A stretch of 37,875 nt of DNA from a bacterium (GCA_021802045.1 JAKABB010000017.1:1-37875), one strand, 5' to 3'. Positions 17,853 to 26,630 are shown, counted from the stretch's first letter. The notes: generated by a model from the sequence alone, not told the origin. A program made the numbers and translations.

Positions 17853-18018
17853 CAGCGGCCACTAGCAGCCCCCAGCGGACACTAGAATGGTTGCCAAGAT
17901 GGTTGCCAAGAGGAGCCAGCGTCGGACCCAGCGCGCGCGGCGCAATCGAGGCCAGGCACAGGATCACGGTCGAGCCTCCCAGTCAGGGCACAATGGTTGC
18001 CAGCGAATGGTTGCCAGG
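17853..18018. repeat. repeated sites between tRNA-Phe and integrase (putative att arm sites)
   Basis: Two families of direct repeats. CAGCGGCCACTAG (17853-17865) and CAGCGGACACTAG (17873-17885) differ at one base. ATGGTTGCCA occurs four times, starting at 17887, 17899, 17993 and 18007, the first two as a perfect tandem 12-mer ATGGTTGCCAAG. Clustered short repeats next to a tyrosine integrase gene usually are arm-type integrase or excisionase binding sites; that role is inferred. Confidence 0.6.
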
Positions 18019-18032
18019 AGGGAGGATACCGG

Positions 18033-19271
18033 ATGAGCCCACGGCTCCCCGCCACGGCCAAGAAGCGACGCCCCTACGGGAGCGGAACGTTTGTGCGGGC
18101 GGCCAACGGTCGGATCAAGTGCCGCTTCCGGATGCCGGGCGGGCAGACCGTGTGGCACTGGGTGGGGACGGAGGCCGAGGCTCGGAAGTGGCTGGCGGAG
18201 CAGGCGCACCAACGGAAGGAGGGCACCACGCCGGTCGCCGGTCGCCTGGTGACCGTGGGAGCCTACGTCGAGCGCTGGCTGCAGAAGATCGCGCTCGAAG
18301 AGGCACGAGGGAAGAGCTCCCCACCCGGACTGGGGACGATGGAGGGGCAGCGCTACAAGTTGCGGAACTACGTGGTGCGCCCGTTCGGCGCGCACAAGGT
18401 CAGTGAACTCGGGCGCCAGCACATCGACGAGCTCTGGCAGTGGCTGCGAGCGGGGGAGACGCTGCCGAACCGCGTGGGAGTCCGTCCGGGCATTCCACTC
18501 GCGCGGAAGCCGCTGAAAGCGCAGACGATCCGCCACCTCCACCATATGCTCCATGCCCTCTTTGACGCGGCGGTGGTCGATGAGGTCATCGCAGTCAACC
18601 CCATGACCCGCCGTCGGCTCCCGGGGATTCCGCCCGAGGAGCAGTTTCAGGGGGTGGCATTGGATGTGCCGACGCTCGTGCGCGTGCTCGAGATTGCCGA
18701 GGCCACGCCGAACGGCGCCGCCATCACCGCCACGGCGCTCTTGGGATGCCGGCGCGGGGAGCTGCTCGGCTTGCAGTGGGGCGATATCCACCTCGACGAC
18801 GCCATGCCCTGGCTGATGATGGAGCGGTCGGTGCAGCGCGTGATCGGGCAGGGCTTGCAAGCGCTCCCGGTGAAGACGGCCAAGTCACGACGGCCCGTTG
18901 CCATCAGTCACCGGCTCGCCGATGCGTTGCGGGCGCACCGTGACTGGACGACAGCGAGCGAGGGGTGGGTCTTCACAAGTCCGAAATACCCGACCCGAGC
19001 CATGGCGCCTGAGTACCTCCACCGCCGGGTGTGGGATCCGATCCGAACCGCCGCCGGAATCGACATCCGCCTCCACGACCTGCGGCACACCCTGCGGACC
19101 AACACGCACCTGCAGCACACGGTCCCTGAGGCCGTCGCTATGGCCTACTTCGGATGGACGCGCGACAGCACCGCGTTGGACTACGCACACGTGGATCTGG
19201 CGGCGCAAACCCTGCCCATGGCGGCGGCCATTGACGCGATGCTTGATCAGGCAGCGAGTGGGAGCAGGTGA
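18033..19271 (+). CDS. int: tyrosine site-specific recombinase (phage-type integrase)
   Basis: Integrates and excises the element at the adjacent tRNA. The 412 residues show an N-terminal AP2-like DNA-binding strand set (YGSGTFVRAANGRIKCRFRM), a SAM-like core-binding domain with TVGAYVERWLQKI, and the catalytic domain. Catalytic residues seen: R240 in GCRRGELLGLQW, H348 and R351 in HDLRHTL, and Y384 in ALDYAHVD. The LGH box reads YFGWTRDST, with W where H is commonest, a tolerated variant. ATG at 18033 is supported by AGGAGGGAGG 8-15 bases upstream; the longer frame from 17997 has none. It overlaps the converging excisionase-like gene by 25 bases. Confidence 0.95.
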   Translation: MSPRLPATAKKRRPYGSGTFVRAANGRIKCRFRMPGGQTVWHWVGTEAEARKWLAEQAHQRKEGTTPVAGRLVTVGAYVERWLQKIALEEARGKSSPPGLGTMEGQRYKLRNYVVRPFGAHKVSELGRQHIDELWQWLRAGETLPNRVGVRPGIPLARKPLKAQTIRHLHHMLHALFDAAVVDEVIAVNPMTRRRLPGIPPEEQFQGVALDVPTLVRVLEIAEATPNGAAITATALLGCRRGELLGLQWGDIHLDDAMPWLMMERSVQRVIGQGLQALPVKTAKSRRPVAISHRLADALRAHRDWTTASEGWVFTSPKYPTRAMAPEYLHRRVWDPIRTAAGIDIRLHDLRHTLRTNTHLQHTVPEAVAMAYFGWTRDSTALDYAHVDLAAQTLPMAAAIDAMLDQAASGSR

Positions 19272-19492
19272 CGGGGCACCTGTTCCGCAATGCACCGGTC
19301 GATGTACGCATCGAGGAGCTCGACAGGGTAGAGCCGGTCGCCCCGCGGGGTCAGGCGGATCGCGCCGATCTGGGGGTCCGCATCCACGCTGAGCGCCTTC
19401 AACGCGGAGACCGAGCGACCCAGGTAGGCCGCGGCCTGGTGCTGCGTGAGCAGCCGGGGCCGGAGCGGGGCGAGGCCGGGGTCGCGGTCCAT
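19247..19492 (-). CDS. excisionase-like helix-turn-helix protein
   Basis: Eighty-one residues with a MerR/HTH_17-type fold: LLTQHQAAAYLGRSVSALKAL (helix-turn-helix) followed by a wing-like RLTPRGDRLYPVELLDAYIDR. Such small proteins act as recombination directionality factors or regulators of integrase. Its 3' end overlaps the integrase 3' end in convergent orientation, which makes antisense regulation possible. ATG at 19492 is preferred; GTG at 19513 would add seven residues and lacks a ribosome binding site. The role as excisionase rests on fold plus position. Confidence 0.7.
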   Translation of the reverse strand: MDRDPGLAPLRPRLLTQHQAAAYLGRSVSALKALSVDADPQIGAIRLTPRGDRLYPVELLDAYIDRCIAEQVPRHLLPLAA

Positions 19493-19563
19493 GGCCCTAC
19501 GATCACCGACCACGGTCAGAAGGGCAAACGGATCGGTATTTCGGTTAGCATGCCACTTCAGAA

Positions 19564-20049
19564 ATGCCTCTCACGGCCCCCACAACGCGACTTCTTTGGC
19601 GGTTGCACCGTCATGGCGAGCCGTTCGCTCTCAGTGACCTTGCCCTGGCCGGGCGTCTGACCCCGGGCAGTACCACGCAGGCGGCCCACCGTCTCATGGC
19701 CGGCGGCCACCTCGTGTCGCTCCCGATTCGTGGCACCTATGCCTTCCCGGGATGGGAGCGCCGGCCCTTGGCAGAATGGATGGTCTTTCGCGCCTGGCTG
19801 CTCCGCCACCCGGGGCGGGGGTGGGTGGACTCCCGGGAGTTCCTCTACCTACCCGAGTGGCCACCGTGGAGCCCGAGCGGACCCCGACCGCCGCGCCCCC
19901 GACCCGTCGAGGCAGGCCCCTGGCATATCCAGGTCCTGAGCGATCATCAAGAGGTCGCGCTCGCGCGGGTGTACGCGGTGCAACGGGTGACCCGGCGGGC
20001 CCCACGCCTCGCCATCGTCCCCGGCCCGGAGGTGCCCATCGCATGGTGA
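19564..20049 (+). CDS. winged-helix protein, AbiEi-like N-terminal domain
   Basis: 161 residues. The first 60 resemble the winged-helix start of AbiEi-type antitoxins and similar regulators: RLLWRLHRHGEPFALSDLAL, then a second helix with AAHRLMAGGHLVSLPIRGTYAF. The remainder (proline-rich stretch near 105-120, then HIQVLSDHQEVALARVYAVQRV) is not recognised. No AbiEii-type nucleotidyltransferase follows directly, though an MNT-type one lies at 30.2 kb. A regulator of element functions is as likely as an antitoxin. Confidence 0.5.
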   Translation: MPLTAPTTRLLWRLHRHGEPFALSDLALAGRLTPGSTTQAAHRLMAGGHLVSLPIRGTYAFPGWERRPLAEWMVFRAWLLRHPGRGWVDSREFLYLPEWPPWSPSGPRPPRPRPVEAGPWHIQVLSDHQEVALARVYAVQRVTRRAPRLAIVPGPEVPIAW

Positions 20050-20216
20050 CCGCTGGGGGCGTGTGCCAGCTGGCGGGGGACGACGCGCGCGATCAATGTG
20101 CTGGAAGGAGCCCCGCGAGAATCGACTTTCCTGTCCCAGAGCCCACGCCCCGAGATGATCGTTGCATGTGGGGGCACTGAGAGACGGTATCTTCGGTCAT
20201 GCGGGGCTCGACGGGT

Positions 20217-20765
20217 CTAATCCACCTCGAGCAGCGCGCGCACCGCGGCGGCGACAGGTGCCGGGTGTCCTTTGAGGATGAGATCGAGAATCAGCGCGCG
20301 GTTGTGCTCGACGAGCGCATCAATCGGGAGGCGCAGGGTCAATGTGCGTTCCCCAGACGCATCGGAGGTCGAGGGCACGGACAGAGCGGGCGCCGGGGCC
20401 TCGACTGACGGCTCCAGGGCGGGGATCTCCGCCGGCGTGGGTGTCCGCCGGCGGGTCGAGCCGGGCTTGGTGCGCCGGCCCCGAGTGCCGATGTCCACTC
20501 CCTCAGCGACGAGAGCCCGACGGAGCGTGGGGTACGCAATCCCGAGCGTCCGGGCGGCCTTGACCCAGCTGTCGCCGAGGGCATAGAGCTGGGTGGCCTT
20601 GCGGGCAAATGAGGCCAGCTCATCTGCCGAATAGGGCGACACCACGCGCCGAGCGACGGCGGGCGCGTGGGCCGCCGGTGCGGGGGAGACCTGAGGACGC
20701 GATGCTGGGCGGGCGATGTTGGACACGGTGGACCGCCGGTGACGGACGCGGCGTGCGGTGGGCAT
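20217..20765 (-). CDS. hypothetical protein with central HTH-like segment
   Basis: 182 residues, family not recognised. A basic, alanine/proline-rich N-terminus (1-42) leads into YSADELASFARKATQLYALGDSWVKAARTLGIAYPTLRRALVAEG, which reads as a helix-turn-helix of the resolvase/Hin C-terminal type. A flexible linker (about 95-130) follows, then TLTLRLPIDALVEHNRALILDLILKGHPAPVAAAVRALLEV, a strand plus helices with an RHH or dimerisation look. Probably a DNA-binding protein of the element (inference). ATG at 20765 has a weak ribosome binding site. Confidence 0.55.
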   Translation of the reverse strand: MPTARRVRHRRSTVSNIARPASRPQVSPAPAAHAPAVARRVVSPYSADELASFARKATQLYALGDSWVKAARTLGIAYPTLRRALVAEGVDIGTRGRRTKPGSTRRRTPTPAEIPALEPSVEAPAPALSVPSTSDASGERTLTLRLPIDALVEHNRALILDLILKGHPAPVAAAVRALLEVD

Positions 20766-20829
20766 CTGGATCGCCAGGGAGTGGACGGTGACAATGCGAG
20801 CCTACCACAAACCCATCGCCGACAGGGGA

Positions 20830-21075
20830 TTAGTACCCGTGGGGGTGGCGATCCGGGTGCAATGCCACAAACACGATCCGGTGGACCGCCGCCGGGGTCA
20901 GGCCGCGCCGGGCCGCATCGGCGGCGAATCGCGCCTGGAGCGCCGGCAGCTCCTCGCGCAGGCGGAGGCGCTCCAGCAAGCAAGGCCCGCGGCCCACAAT
21001 CGCGCGACAGTCCGCTTGCAACGCGGGGGGGAGGGCTCGGAAGCTCGAGTCGTTCCAGTCAATGACCACGACCAT
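20830..21075 (-). CDS. small hypothetical protein
   Basis: Eighty-one residues, unrecognised. It begins MVVVIDWND, then alternating helices with SFRALPPALQADCRAIV and ERLRLREELPALQARFAADAARRGLTPAAVHRIVFVALHPDRHP. ATG at 21075 has AAGGAGG upstream but at a long spacing of about 15 bases. It is divergent from the promoter at 21096, so the two may share a control region. Confidence 0.45.
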   Translation of the reverse strand: MVVVIDWNDSSFRALPPALQADCRAIVGRGPCLLERLRLREELPALQARFAADAARRGLTPAAVHRIVFVALHPDRHPHGY

Positions 21076-21095
21076 AGAATAGCACGCACGCCTCC

Positions 21096-21124
21096 TTGAC
21101 AATGTCCTCAGCAGCCCCTATTGT
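21096..21124 (+). promoter_or_regulatory. sigma70-like promoter
   Basis: TTGACA (21096-21101), 17 bases, TATTGT (21119-21124). It would serve the small gene proposed at 21183 and lies back-to-back with the small gene ending at 21075. Confidence 0.6.
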
Positions 21125-21182
21125 GAATGCCACTGGTGATGATGCATACCGTGAGGGACATGAACGCTCCAGCGAAGGGGCG

Positions 21183-21572
21183 ATGAGACGGAGACACCGG
21201 GTTGTGCGGGGCGCGGATGACGTTGTCGAGTTGTCGAGCCCATCCAAGCCGCGTGAAGGACGCGGGCCACGCGCCGGTGCGGATGCCGGCGAACGCGCCG
21301 GAGCCCCGTCCGTAGCCCGTGGCCGAACCGCGGACCCTAAGGCCCGTGCTTGCCGGGACGGGGCCCCGATGGAGCACCAGCGTGCGATCAGGCGGAGTCG
21401 CCGCGTGACGGTGCAGTTCCCCGGGTTCACGATCGAGGTGGAGCGAAGTGACGAGCCCCCGTGGATCCTTGAGCTGACGGACGGCGATCCGCCGGTGTGG
21501 ACGGAGCGGAAGGCCCGTCCCAGCGAGTATGACTCGCGCACCCTGCGTCGTCTCGCGTCCCCCCGACGTTGA
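21183..21572 (+). CDS. hypothetical basic protein
   Basis: 129 residues from ATG 21183, which follows GAAGGGGCG and a good promoter. The first half is arginine/alanine/glycine-rich and looks disordered; the last 55 residues (RRVTVQFPGFTIEVERSDEPPWILELTDG onward) look like a small beta-rich domain. ATG at 21369 could start that domain alone. Coding status is supported mainly by the promoter and this segment. Confidence 0.4.
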   Translation: MRRRHRVVRGADDVVELSSPSKPREGRGPRAGADAGERAGAPSVARGRTADPKARACRDGAPMEHQRAIRRSRRVTVQFPGFTIEVERSDEPPWILELTDGDPPVWTERKARPSEYDSRTLRRLASPRR

Positions 21573-22122
21573 CCCGACGGCACTGACACGAGGCAGCGGG
21601 CTATCCGACAAAGGGCGCGGGTCGCAGTGCCGTGCAGGTACAAGCAGTGGGCCGACCCCGTGGGATTCGTGACACGGCTGTGCGTGCCGCTGAGAACACC
21701 ACTTGGAGCGCGTTCTGGCCATCGCGCAGTTGACTGTGTGCTCGCAGCAGGGGATCGAGCACATCGGGACGGAAGGTGGCTGGGACCGGCCGCTGTCAAA
21801 GGTGCGGACGGCGCTGGCATTGGCCATCTGGGGATCGTCGTGCTCCGTTCCCGTGTGGCCGGCGTGCTGCGGAGCGAGGTCCAGGCGATGCCGGCGGCTC
21901 TTCCGCTCAGCTTCATGGCGAGGGCTCCCAGTGGGGTGTTTGTCATGGTTGGGAGCCCAGGAAGGAAGCCGTCTGGGCTGGCAGACAGCGCGGGGCAGGA
22001 GAGGCCGGCGCGCCGAGCACGAACGCCGGCGGCCGCACATCGCGGTGCGAGGGTGGGAGCGCGCAGTCGAGGGACAACCCTGCGACAAAAAGGACCATGA
22101 GGGTAGCGATAGTCGTCAACGG
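21573..22122. other. 550-base gap without a convincing gene
   Basis: Frames are open on both strands because of high GC, but all are low-complexity R/A/S/P sequences without motifs. The stretch ends at an operator-like promoter. Possible regulatory RNA or transfer-origin sequence cannot be told apart. Confidence 0.35.
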
Positions 22123-22141
22123 GTCGTATAATGCATACGAC
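22123..22141 (+). promoter_or_regulatory. TATAAT promoter embedded in an inverted repeat
   Basis: GTCGTAT (22123-22129) and ATACGAC (22135-22141) are perfect inverted arms around five bases, and TATAAT (22127-22132) lies across the left arm. No good -35 is present. A bound repressor would cover the -10 of the transfer gene pair that follows. Confidence 0.6.
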
Positions 22142-22158
22142 AAGGAGCACCTGCATCA

Positions 22159-22623
22159 ATGAGGGATGACACACGCGAAAGCCAGCGGCCGCGGACGCCA
22201 CCGTGGCATCTCGAGGAACTCACGCCGAAGGAGATCGTCGCAGAGTTGCGCGCCACCGAGACGTGGGTGCAACGGTTGCGGGGATTGTGGGGGCGCCAGG
22301 TGCCGGCCTGTTGGTACCTGCATCAGGACTTGGGCCTCGCCCTGATCGCGGCGAGGAACGAGTGGGACTTGCGCGTGGGGAAAGAAGGCGGTCGGAGCGT
22401 GTACACATTCCTGGGCGATGAGCTCGAACGGTTCGTGCTCGCGCCCATGGCGAAGCCCATCGGGGATGGCGAGAGCAAGCACCGGATCCCAGGGAGCGAG
22501 GCGCACCGAGCCGTCAGCACGCGCGACATTGGGGGCCTGGATGGGTTTCTGGAGTCGCCATGGTTTCGATGGGTGTGGTGTGGTGTTACGCCACCACCGC
22601 GGCAGGAGCACGCCGATGCCTGA
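22159..22623 (+). CDS. hypothetical protein, coupled to the TraG/VirD4 gene
   Basis: 154 residues, family not recognised. ATG at 22159 has AAGGAG 11 bases upstream and a TATAAT/inverted-repeat promoter. The sequence is soluble, with ELTPKEIVAELRATETWVQRLRGLW near the start and YTFLGDELERFVLAPM in the middle. The stop overlaps the ATG of the coupling-protein gene by eight bases, so the two are co-translated. By position it may assist DNA transfer or relaxosome assembly; no motif proves this. Confidence 0.6.
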   Translation: MRDDTRESQRPRTPPWHLEELTPKEIVAELRATETWVQRLRGLWGRQVPACWYLHQDLGLALIAARNEWDLRVGKEGGRSVYTFLGDELERFVLAPMAKPIGDGESKHRIPGSEAHRAVSTRDIGGLDGFLESPWFRWVWCGVTPPPRQEHADA

Positions 22624-25159
22624 TTCCGCCGGGCACCAGCCGACCACCACAACACGTGCGGAGCGGGGCATAGCCATGGCGGGTGGCGTAGTCGCCGGGC
22701 TCTGGGTCGCGGGATGGCTGGGCGGGATCTCTTTCGGCTTCCATCCGCGCCCCGACCTCACTGCATCGTTGTCAGCGACCAGTCTGTGGGGCATCCCATC
22801 CGTCGAGGCCATCCCGTTTCTAGTGGCGCTCGTCCTAACGCTGGCGACGATGATCGGCCTCGGTGTGGTGGGCTGGGCCTCGCACGCAATCCGGCGGGAA
22901 CACGACAGCGACGTTGACGCACCGAGACATCAGCTGGCGATCGTGCGAGCCTTGCCCGTCGGGGGGCTCGCTGGGCTGGTGGCGGGAGCCACCTTCTGGG
23001 GCTTGTCGGGCCGTCTAGCCACCGGTCTGACCTTTGGCGTCGCGTGGGCGGGCATCGCGGGCTGCGCAGCGGCGTGGGTGCTGGCCGCGCGCACCGTGCC
23101 CGGCGATCGCTTCGTGCTCGGTCACCGTGGCCGTGACGGATGGCCCGGCAGCAGCTGGGTGACCGCGCCGCCGGCTCAGAACGTCTTGGTGATCGCAAGC
23201 CCGCGTGGACGCAAGAGCAGCAACGTGTTGATACCGTGCCTGTTGTCCATTGAGGGATCGGCGGTGTTCACCTCCACCCGCTCCGACGTCTTGGAATCGG
23301 TGTATCGGTGGCGGCGGGCCCGGGGGACGGTGTGGCTGTACGACCCCATGAGCCTCCTCGACCCCGTGCCTCTGGGGGTGCGGCGACTGCGCTGGACGCC
23401 GCTGAGTACCGAGTGGCAAGTGTGCTGGGAGCACGCGGCTCACTTTGCGACGAGCGCGGGCGCCGCGGTGACGAATAGCGACTTCTGGAGGGACAGCGCC
23501 CGGAAGCTGATCGCCCTGACGTTCTACGCCGCCGCCCTGGACGAACTCCCGCTGAGCCAGACGCCGGAGCTCGCGGACGAGCCGGAGCTGCGCACCATCG
23601 CGAGCCTCATCGGCAAGCACGGTGTGCATCAGGCGCAAGTCGCGCTGCGCGGTCTGGCGGCGGCGCGGGAGCTCAAGAGCATCCAGAGCCAAGCCGGAAC
23701 GGGACTCGCGCTCTTCCACGCGGGCACTGTGAAGCAGGGTGACGAGGTGGGCGAGACGATGAACATGGATGCATTCTTGAGCAGCGAGCATAGCCTGGCT
23801 ATCGTGGCCAAGCCTGACGTGGGTGGTGCGAATGGCATTGGGCCCCTCATCGCCTGTCTCTTTGGGGACCTCTCGGCGGCGATCCACCGTGTGAGCCATG
23901 CGTCGCGCGTCAGCGAGGGGACGGATCGGCTGCCAGTGCATCATGTGTGGGTGTTGGACGAACTGGCGAACCTGGCCCCCATCCCATCACTGTCGTCGGT
24001 GGTCAGCGAAAGCGCGGGCCGCAACCACTTCATCATGGCCGCTATTCAGAGTAAGAACCAACTGATCGCGAGATATGGAGACGCAGATGCCGGCTCCCTC
24101 TGGGATGCCTTCGGTTGCAAGGTGTTTGGGCCCGGACTCACCGACGCCTCGACCCTGAATGACCTCGCAAGTATGTTGGGGGCGCACACCGCCTTGCAGG
24201 AGCGCTTGCAGGGCAGGGCGCAAGCGCGCGATGCCCAGAGTCGGTTGCTGGAGCATGAACTCCGCGAACTGAAGCTAGGCACGTTTCTGGTCGTGAGCCA
24301 AAGCCAGGCCGCCGAAGTCGTTCACGGGAACTACTTTGCCGACACGCCGCCATTCGCGGACCGGGCCAAGGGCATCCTGACACCGGCCCCAGGGAGGGGC
24401 CGACGGGCTGGCGGGGCGCTGCTCGGGGCCTGGGTGGGCCTGGTGCAGGATGTCTGGACGTGGGGCTACGACCGCCGGCATCCGGCGCGAACCCTGCTCG
24501 CCGACGGGCCGGGAAGGCCAGGGACGGCGGACACCGACACGCCAAACCCCGGGGAGAACGAGCCGCGTGAGACCCGCGACCCGAGGGGGGAAGTCGCAGC
24601 GGCGGACGCCCGTAACCAGGACGCACCCGAAGGGGGCGTGAGGTCCTTGCACGGGGGCTTGTCGCAAAGAGGGGCAAACGAGGGTAGCGGAGGAGTGTCA
24701 GAAGAGGACGAGGACGGGCTGGGGGAGACGCACGGCGAAGGGCTGGAAACGCAGGGGAGTGAGGCTGCGGGAGCGGGGGAACAGAAGGGCGAGGAGGCGA
24801 CCACGGAGCAGTTGACGCTGCCGTGGGAGACGACGGAGACGACGGCGGGTGGGACGGACGGCGCGGGCGCAGTGGACGGACTGGTGCTGGCGGCTGCAGG
24901 CCCCTTACCCCCCCAGGGTCCGGTCAGCTCCATCTTGCCTCCGCCTCAGGAACTCGCCTCCACCCGCGCGGAGCGGCCCAGCGCGCCTCCGGCGATCCGG
25001 GGGCAGCGCCCCAAGGCGACCCAGTCCGTGATCCCGAATCGGCTGCCACAGGGCTGCGAAGCGTGCGGCGACGTGGTCCGCCCCGGGGACGGCATCGCCT
25101 GGCGAACGAGGCGCGACGGGTGGCTCGTCCTCCACGAGGGATGCCGCGATGCGGCGTAA
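22616..25159 (+). CDS. VirD4/TraG-like conjugative coupling protein (T4CP)
   Basis: Membrane ATPase that would deliver the relaxase-DNA complex to a transfer channel. Of 847 residues, hydrophobic segments lie near 20-45, 60-85 and 108-150. The nucleotide loop is ASPRGRKSSNVL (K200, S201), a TraG-like variant with arginine where glycine is usual before the lysine. Walker B is HHVWVLDELANLAPIPSL (D448, E449), followed by the TraG/TraD recognition block SESAGRNHFIMAAIQSKNQL. After about residue 610 comes a long acidic, G/T/E-rich tail, ending in a possible small zinc knuckle GCEACGDVVRPGDG ... HEGCRD. ATG at 22616 follows GGCAGGAG and overlaps the preceding gene. No VirB genes accompany it in the window. 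Confidence 0.9.
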   Translation: MPDSAGHQPTTTTRAERGIAMAGGVVAGLWVAGWLGGISFGFHPRPDLTASLSATSLWGIPSVEAIPFLVALVLTLATMIGLGVVGWASHAIRREHDSDVDAPRHQLAIVRALPVGGLAGLVAGATFWGLSGRLATGLTFGVAWAGIAGCAAAWVLAARTVPGDRFVLGHRGRDGWPGSSWVTAPPAQNVLVIASPRGRKSSNVLIPCLLSIEGSAVFTSTRSDVLESVYRWRRARGTVWLYDPMSLLDPVPLGVRRLRWTPLSTEWQVCWEHAAHFATSAGAAVTNSDFWRDSARKLIALTFYAAALDELPLSQTPELADEPELRTIASLIGKHGVHQAQVALRGLAAARELKSIQSQAGTGLALFHAGTVKQGDEVGETMNMDAFLSSEHSLAIVAKPDVGGANGIGPLIACLFGDLSAAIHRVSHASRVSEGTDRLPVHHVWVLDELANLAPIPSLSSVVSESAGRNHFIMAAIQSKNQLIARYGDADAGSLWDAFGCKVFGPGLTDASTLNDLASMLGAHTALQERLQGRAQARDAQSRLLEHELRELKLGTFLVVSQSQAAEVVHGNYFADTPPFADRAKGILTPAPGRGRRAGGALLGAWVGLVQDVWTWGYDRRHPARTLLADGPGRPGTADTDTPNPGENEPRETRDPRGEVAAADARNQDAPEGGVRSLHGGLSQRGANEGSGGVSEEDEDGLGETHGEGLETQGSEAAGAGEQKGEEATTEQLTLPWETTETTAGGTDGAGAVDGLVLAAAGPLPPQGPVSSILPPPQELASTRAERPSAPPAIRGQRPKATQSVIPNRLPQGCEACGDVVRPGDGIAWRTRRDGWLVLHEGCRDAA

Positions 25160-25407
25160 CGCCCGATTGCGCGGGACGGTTTCCAGACCATCGGGAAGCG
25201 CCAGACCGGCGAAACCGACGCATCACCAGCCGAGGCCGGCAGGGCCTCCACCGGTGTCAGCGCGGACCGACACAGGATCGGACCACCCCACCGCATCACG
25301 CACCCCTCAGCAAGCGGCTGTAGGGGCCCCAGAGCGCACGATGGAGGGCGTACGGTCCCATCTCTCTCAGGGGTTTTGGGGGCCGTCAGAGGCCGATAAG
25401 TGCGGCA

Positions 25408-25436
25408 TTGTGTCAGGAGCCAAGAGGGTGTACAAT
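25408..25436 (+). promoter_or_regulatory. sigma70-like promoter of the nuclease/LRV cassette
   Basis: TTGTGT (25408-25413), 17 bases, TACAAT (25431-25436). AAAGGGA and the ATG at 25457 follow at normal spacing, so a four-frame cassette has its own promoter, separate from the coupling protein gene. Confidence 0.65.
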
Positions 25437-25456
25437 GAAACAAAGGGACAGACTCA

Positions 25457-26399
25457 ATGCTTGAACTCACCAGTCGGGGGACCGCCCGAGACAACCGGGC
25501 CCATCGGAAGACGATCGAAGGGATTGTCGAGGATCGGTGCGAGGAGCTCTACTTGAACTTCGCGGCGCACCACGCAGCGAAAAGCGCCAAGGGCCGCGGG
25601 ATTTGGGCATGGCTGGAGCGAACCTTTGGTCGCCGAGGTGTTTAGTGGCGCCGATCTGTAGCGCGCGGCATTGCAACGGAGTCTCGAGACGAGCGGAGGC
25701 AAGACCTTTGAGCTGATCGCCAGGGATATCGGAGCGTTGACCTATGAGGTCGGCGACACGGTCCCGATCGAGGCATTGACCGACGGCCAGATGCAAGGGG
25801 TCGCGAAGCTGATGGCTATGCTGGATGACGGCTGGTCCGCCGATGCGGGCTACCAAGCGCTACGCGAGCGGCGGGACTCGCGACTGCCCTTCGAGTCGGA
25901 CCGGCTGTATGGCCTGATCATGGGGCAGAAGGCGGCCCATGTGGTTGACGGCGAGTTTGTCGATGAGGCTGGCGTCCACCACGTGGTGCAAATCAAGGCG
26001 AGCGGGAAGCTAAACAAGAGCGGGAGCCGTGCGGAAAAACTCGGGCTGATCAAGACGTACCTGGGCTACGGCAACCACCTGCGTCACCAGCATCGGGGAT
26101 TGCCGCAAGAGCACCCCATCGCCATTCACTTCTGCACCGCGCTCGATGGCGATGTGGCTGCGGTCGCCGCAGCGGTCCGACAATACTGGGCCAGCGATGA
26201 GCTGCTGCTCGGGGATCGCTTTTGGCAGTTTGTCACCCAGCTCGACGATGGCGCAGCCATCGTGTGGCGCACGATGAGCCGGGTGGCGAGCGAGGTGGGG
26301 CGTGACACAATCACGGACGTCTTGCGTCAAGCCCACCCCCCGCTGTTGTCCCCGGGCCAGGCCGATGATGAGGTCGAGGAGGCGGGGATCGGGCGATGA
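25457..26399 (+). pseudogene. PD-(D/E)XK restriction-endonuclease-like gene, frameshifted
   Basis: Two frames make one gene. The first (25457-25645, ATG with AAAGGGA) gives 62 residues ending RTFGRRGV. Continuing in the other frame near 25638 gives VFSGADL, a TAG at 25659, then AALQRSLETSGGKTFELIA through to 26399. The SLETSGGKTFE helix, a conserved aspartate-rich stretch, and HHVVQIKASGKLNKSGSRAEKL (a Q-x-K form of the E-x-K catalytic site) resemble type II restriction nucleases of the TdeIII sort, a tentative match. One frameshift and one nonsense codon (CAG to TAG would restore it) break it; programmed recoding is less likely. No methyltransferase is nearby. Its end overlaps the next ATG by four bases. 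Confidence 0.65.
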
Positions 26400-26611
26400 C
26401 CACGATCACCCTGGGAGCGTGTCAGTTGCGTTTCGACGCGGAGAACCCGCTCACCTGCCTCGTGCATGACGCCTCGGTGCTGACAGGGGCCGCCCTCAGC
26501 GACCCATCGACGGCCTCCCTCCCCACCTGCGTCAGCTTGCGACGCACCCTGGCCGCCGAGGCCGCGCGCGAGGCCGGGCTCGATCAGGAGCCGGCGGAGA
26601 TTGCGCCCTAG
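26396..26611 (+). CDS. small C3H Cys/His domain protein
   Basis: Seventy-one residues, unnamed family. It is essentially one domain shared with the N-terminus of the next protein: a Cys, a second Cys 12 residues later, then x2-His-Asp, VLTG, and a third Cys 21 residues beyond the His, followed by xxLR. Three cysteines and a histidine at matching spacing suggest a metal or Fe-S site. ATG overlaps the stop of the nuclease frame (ATGA), so translation is coupled. Function unknown. Confidence 0.6.
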   Translation: MTTITLGACQLRFDAENPLTCLVHDASVLTGAALSDPSTASLPTCVSLRRTLAAEAAREAGLDQEPAEIAP

Positions 26612-26630
26612 CGGCACGGAAGGAGTCTGC

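Noticed and set aside
21059..22201. A 380-codon minus-strand frame
   Set aside because: Arginine/serine/proline-rich, no motif, and it spans two promoters read on the other strand.
25149..25556. A 135-codon plus-strand frame overlapping the stop of the coupling protein gene
   Set aside because: Disordered composition, and it crosses the promoter and start of the nuclease gene in another frame.
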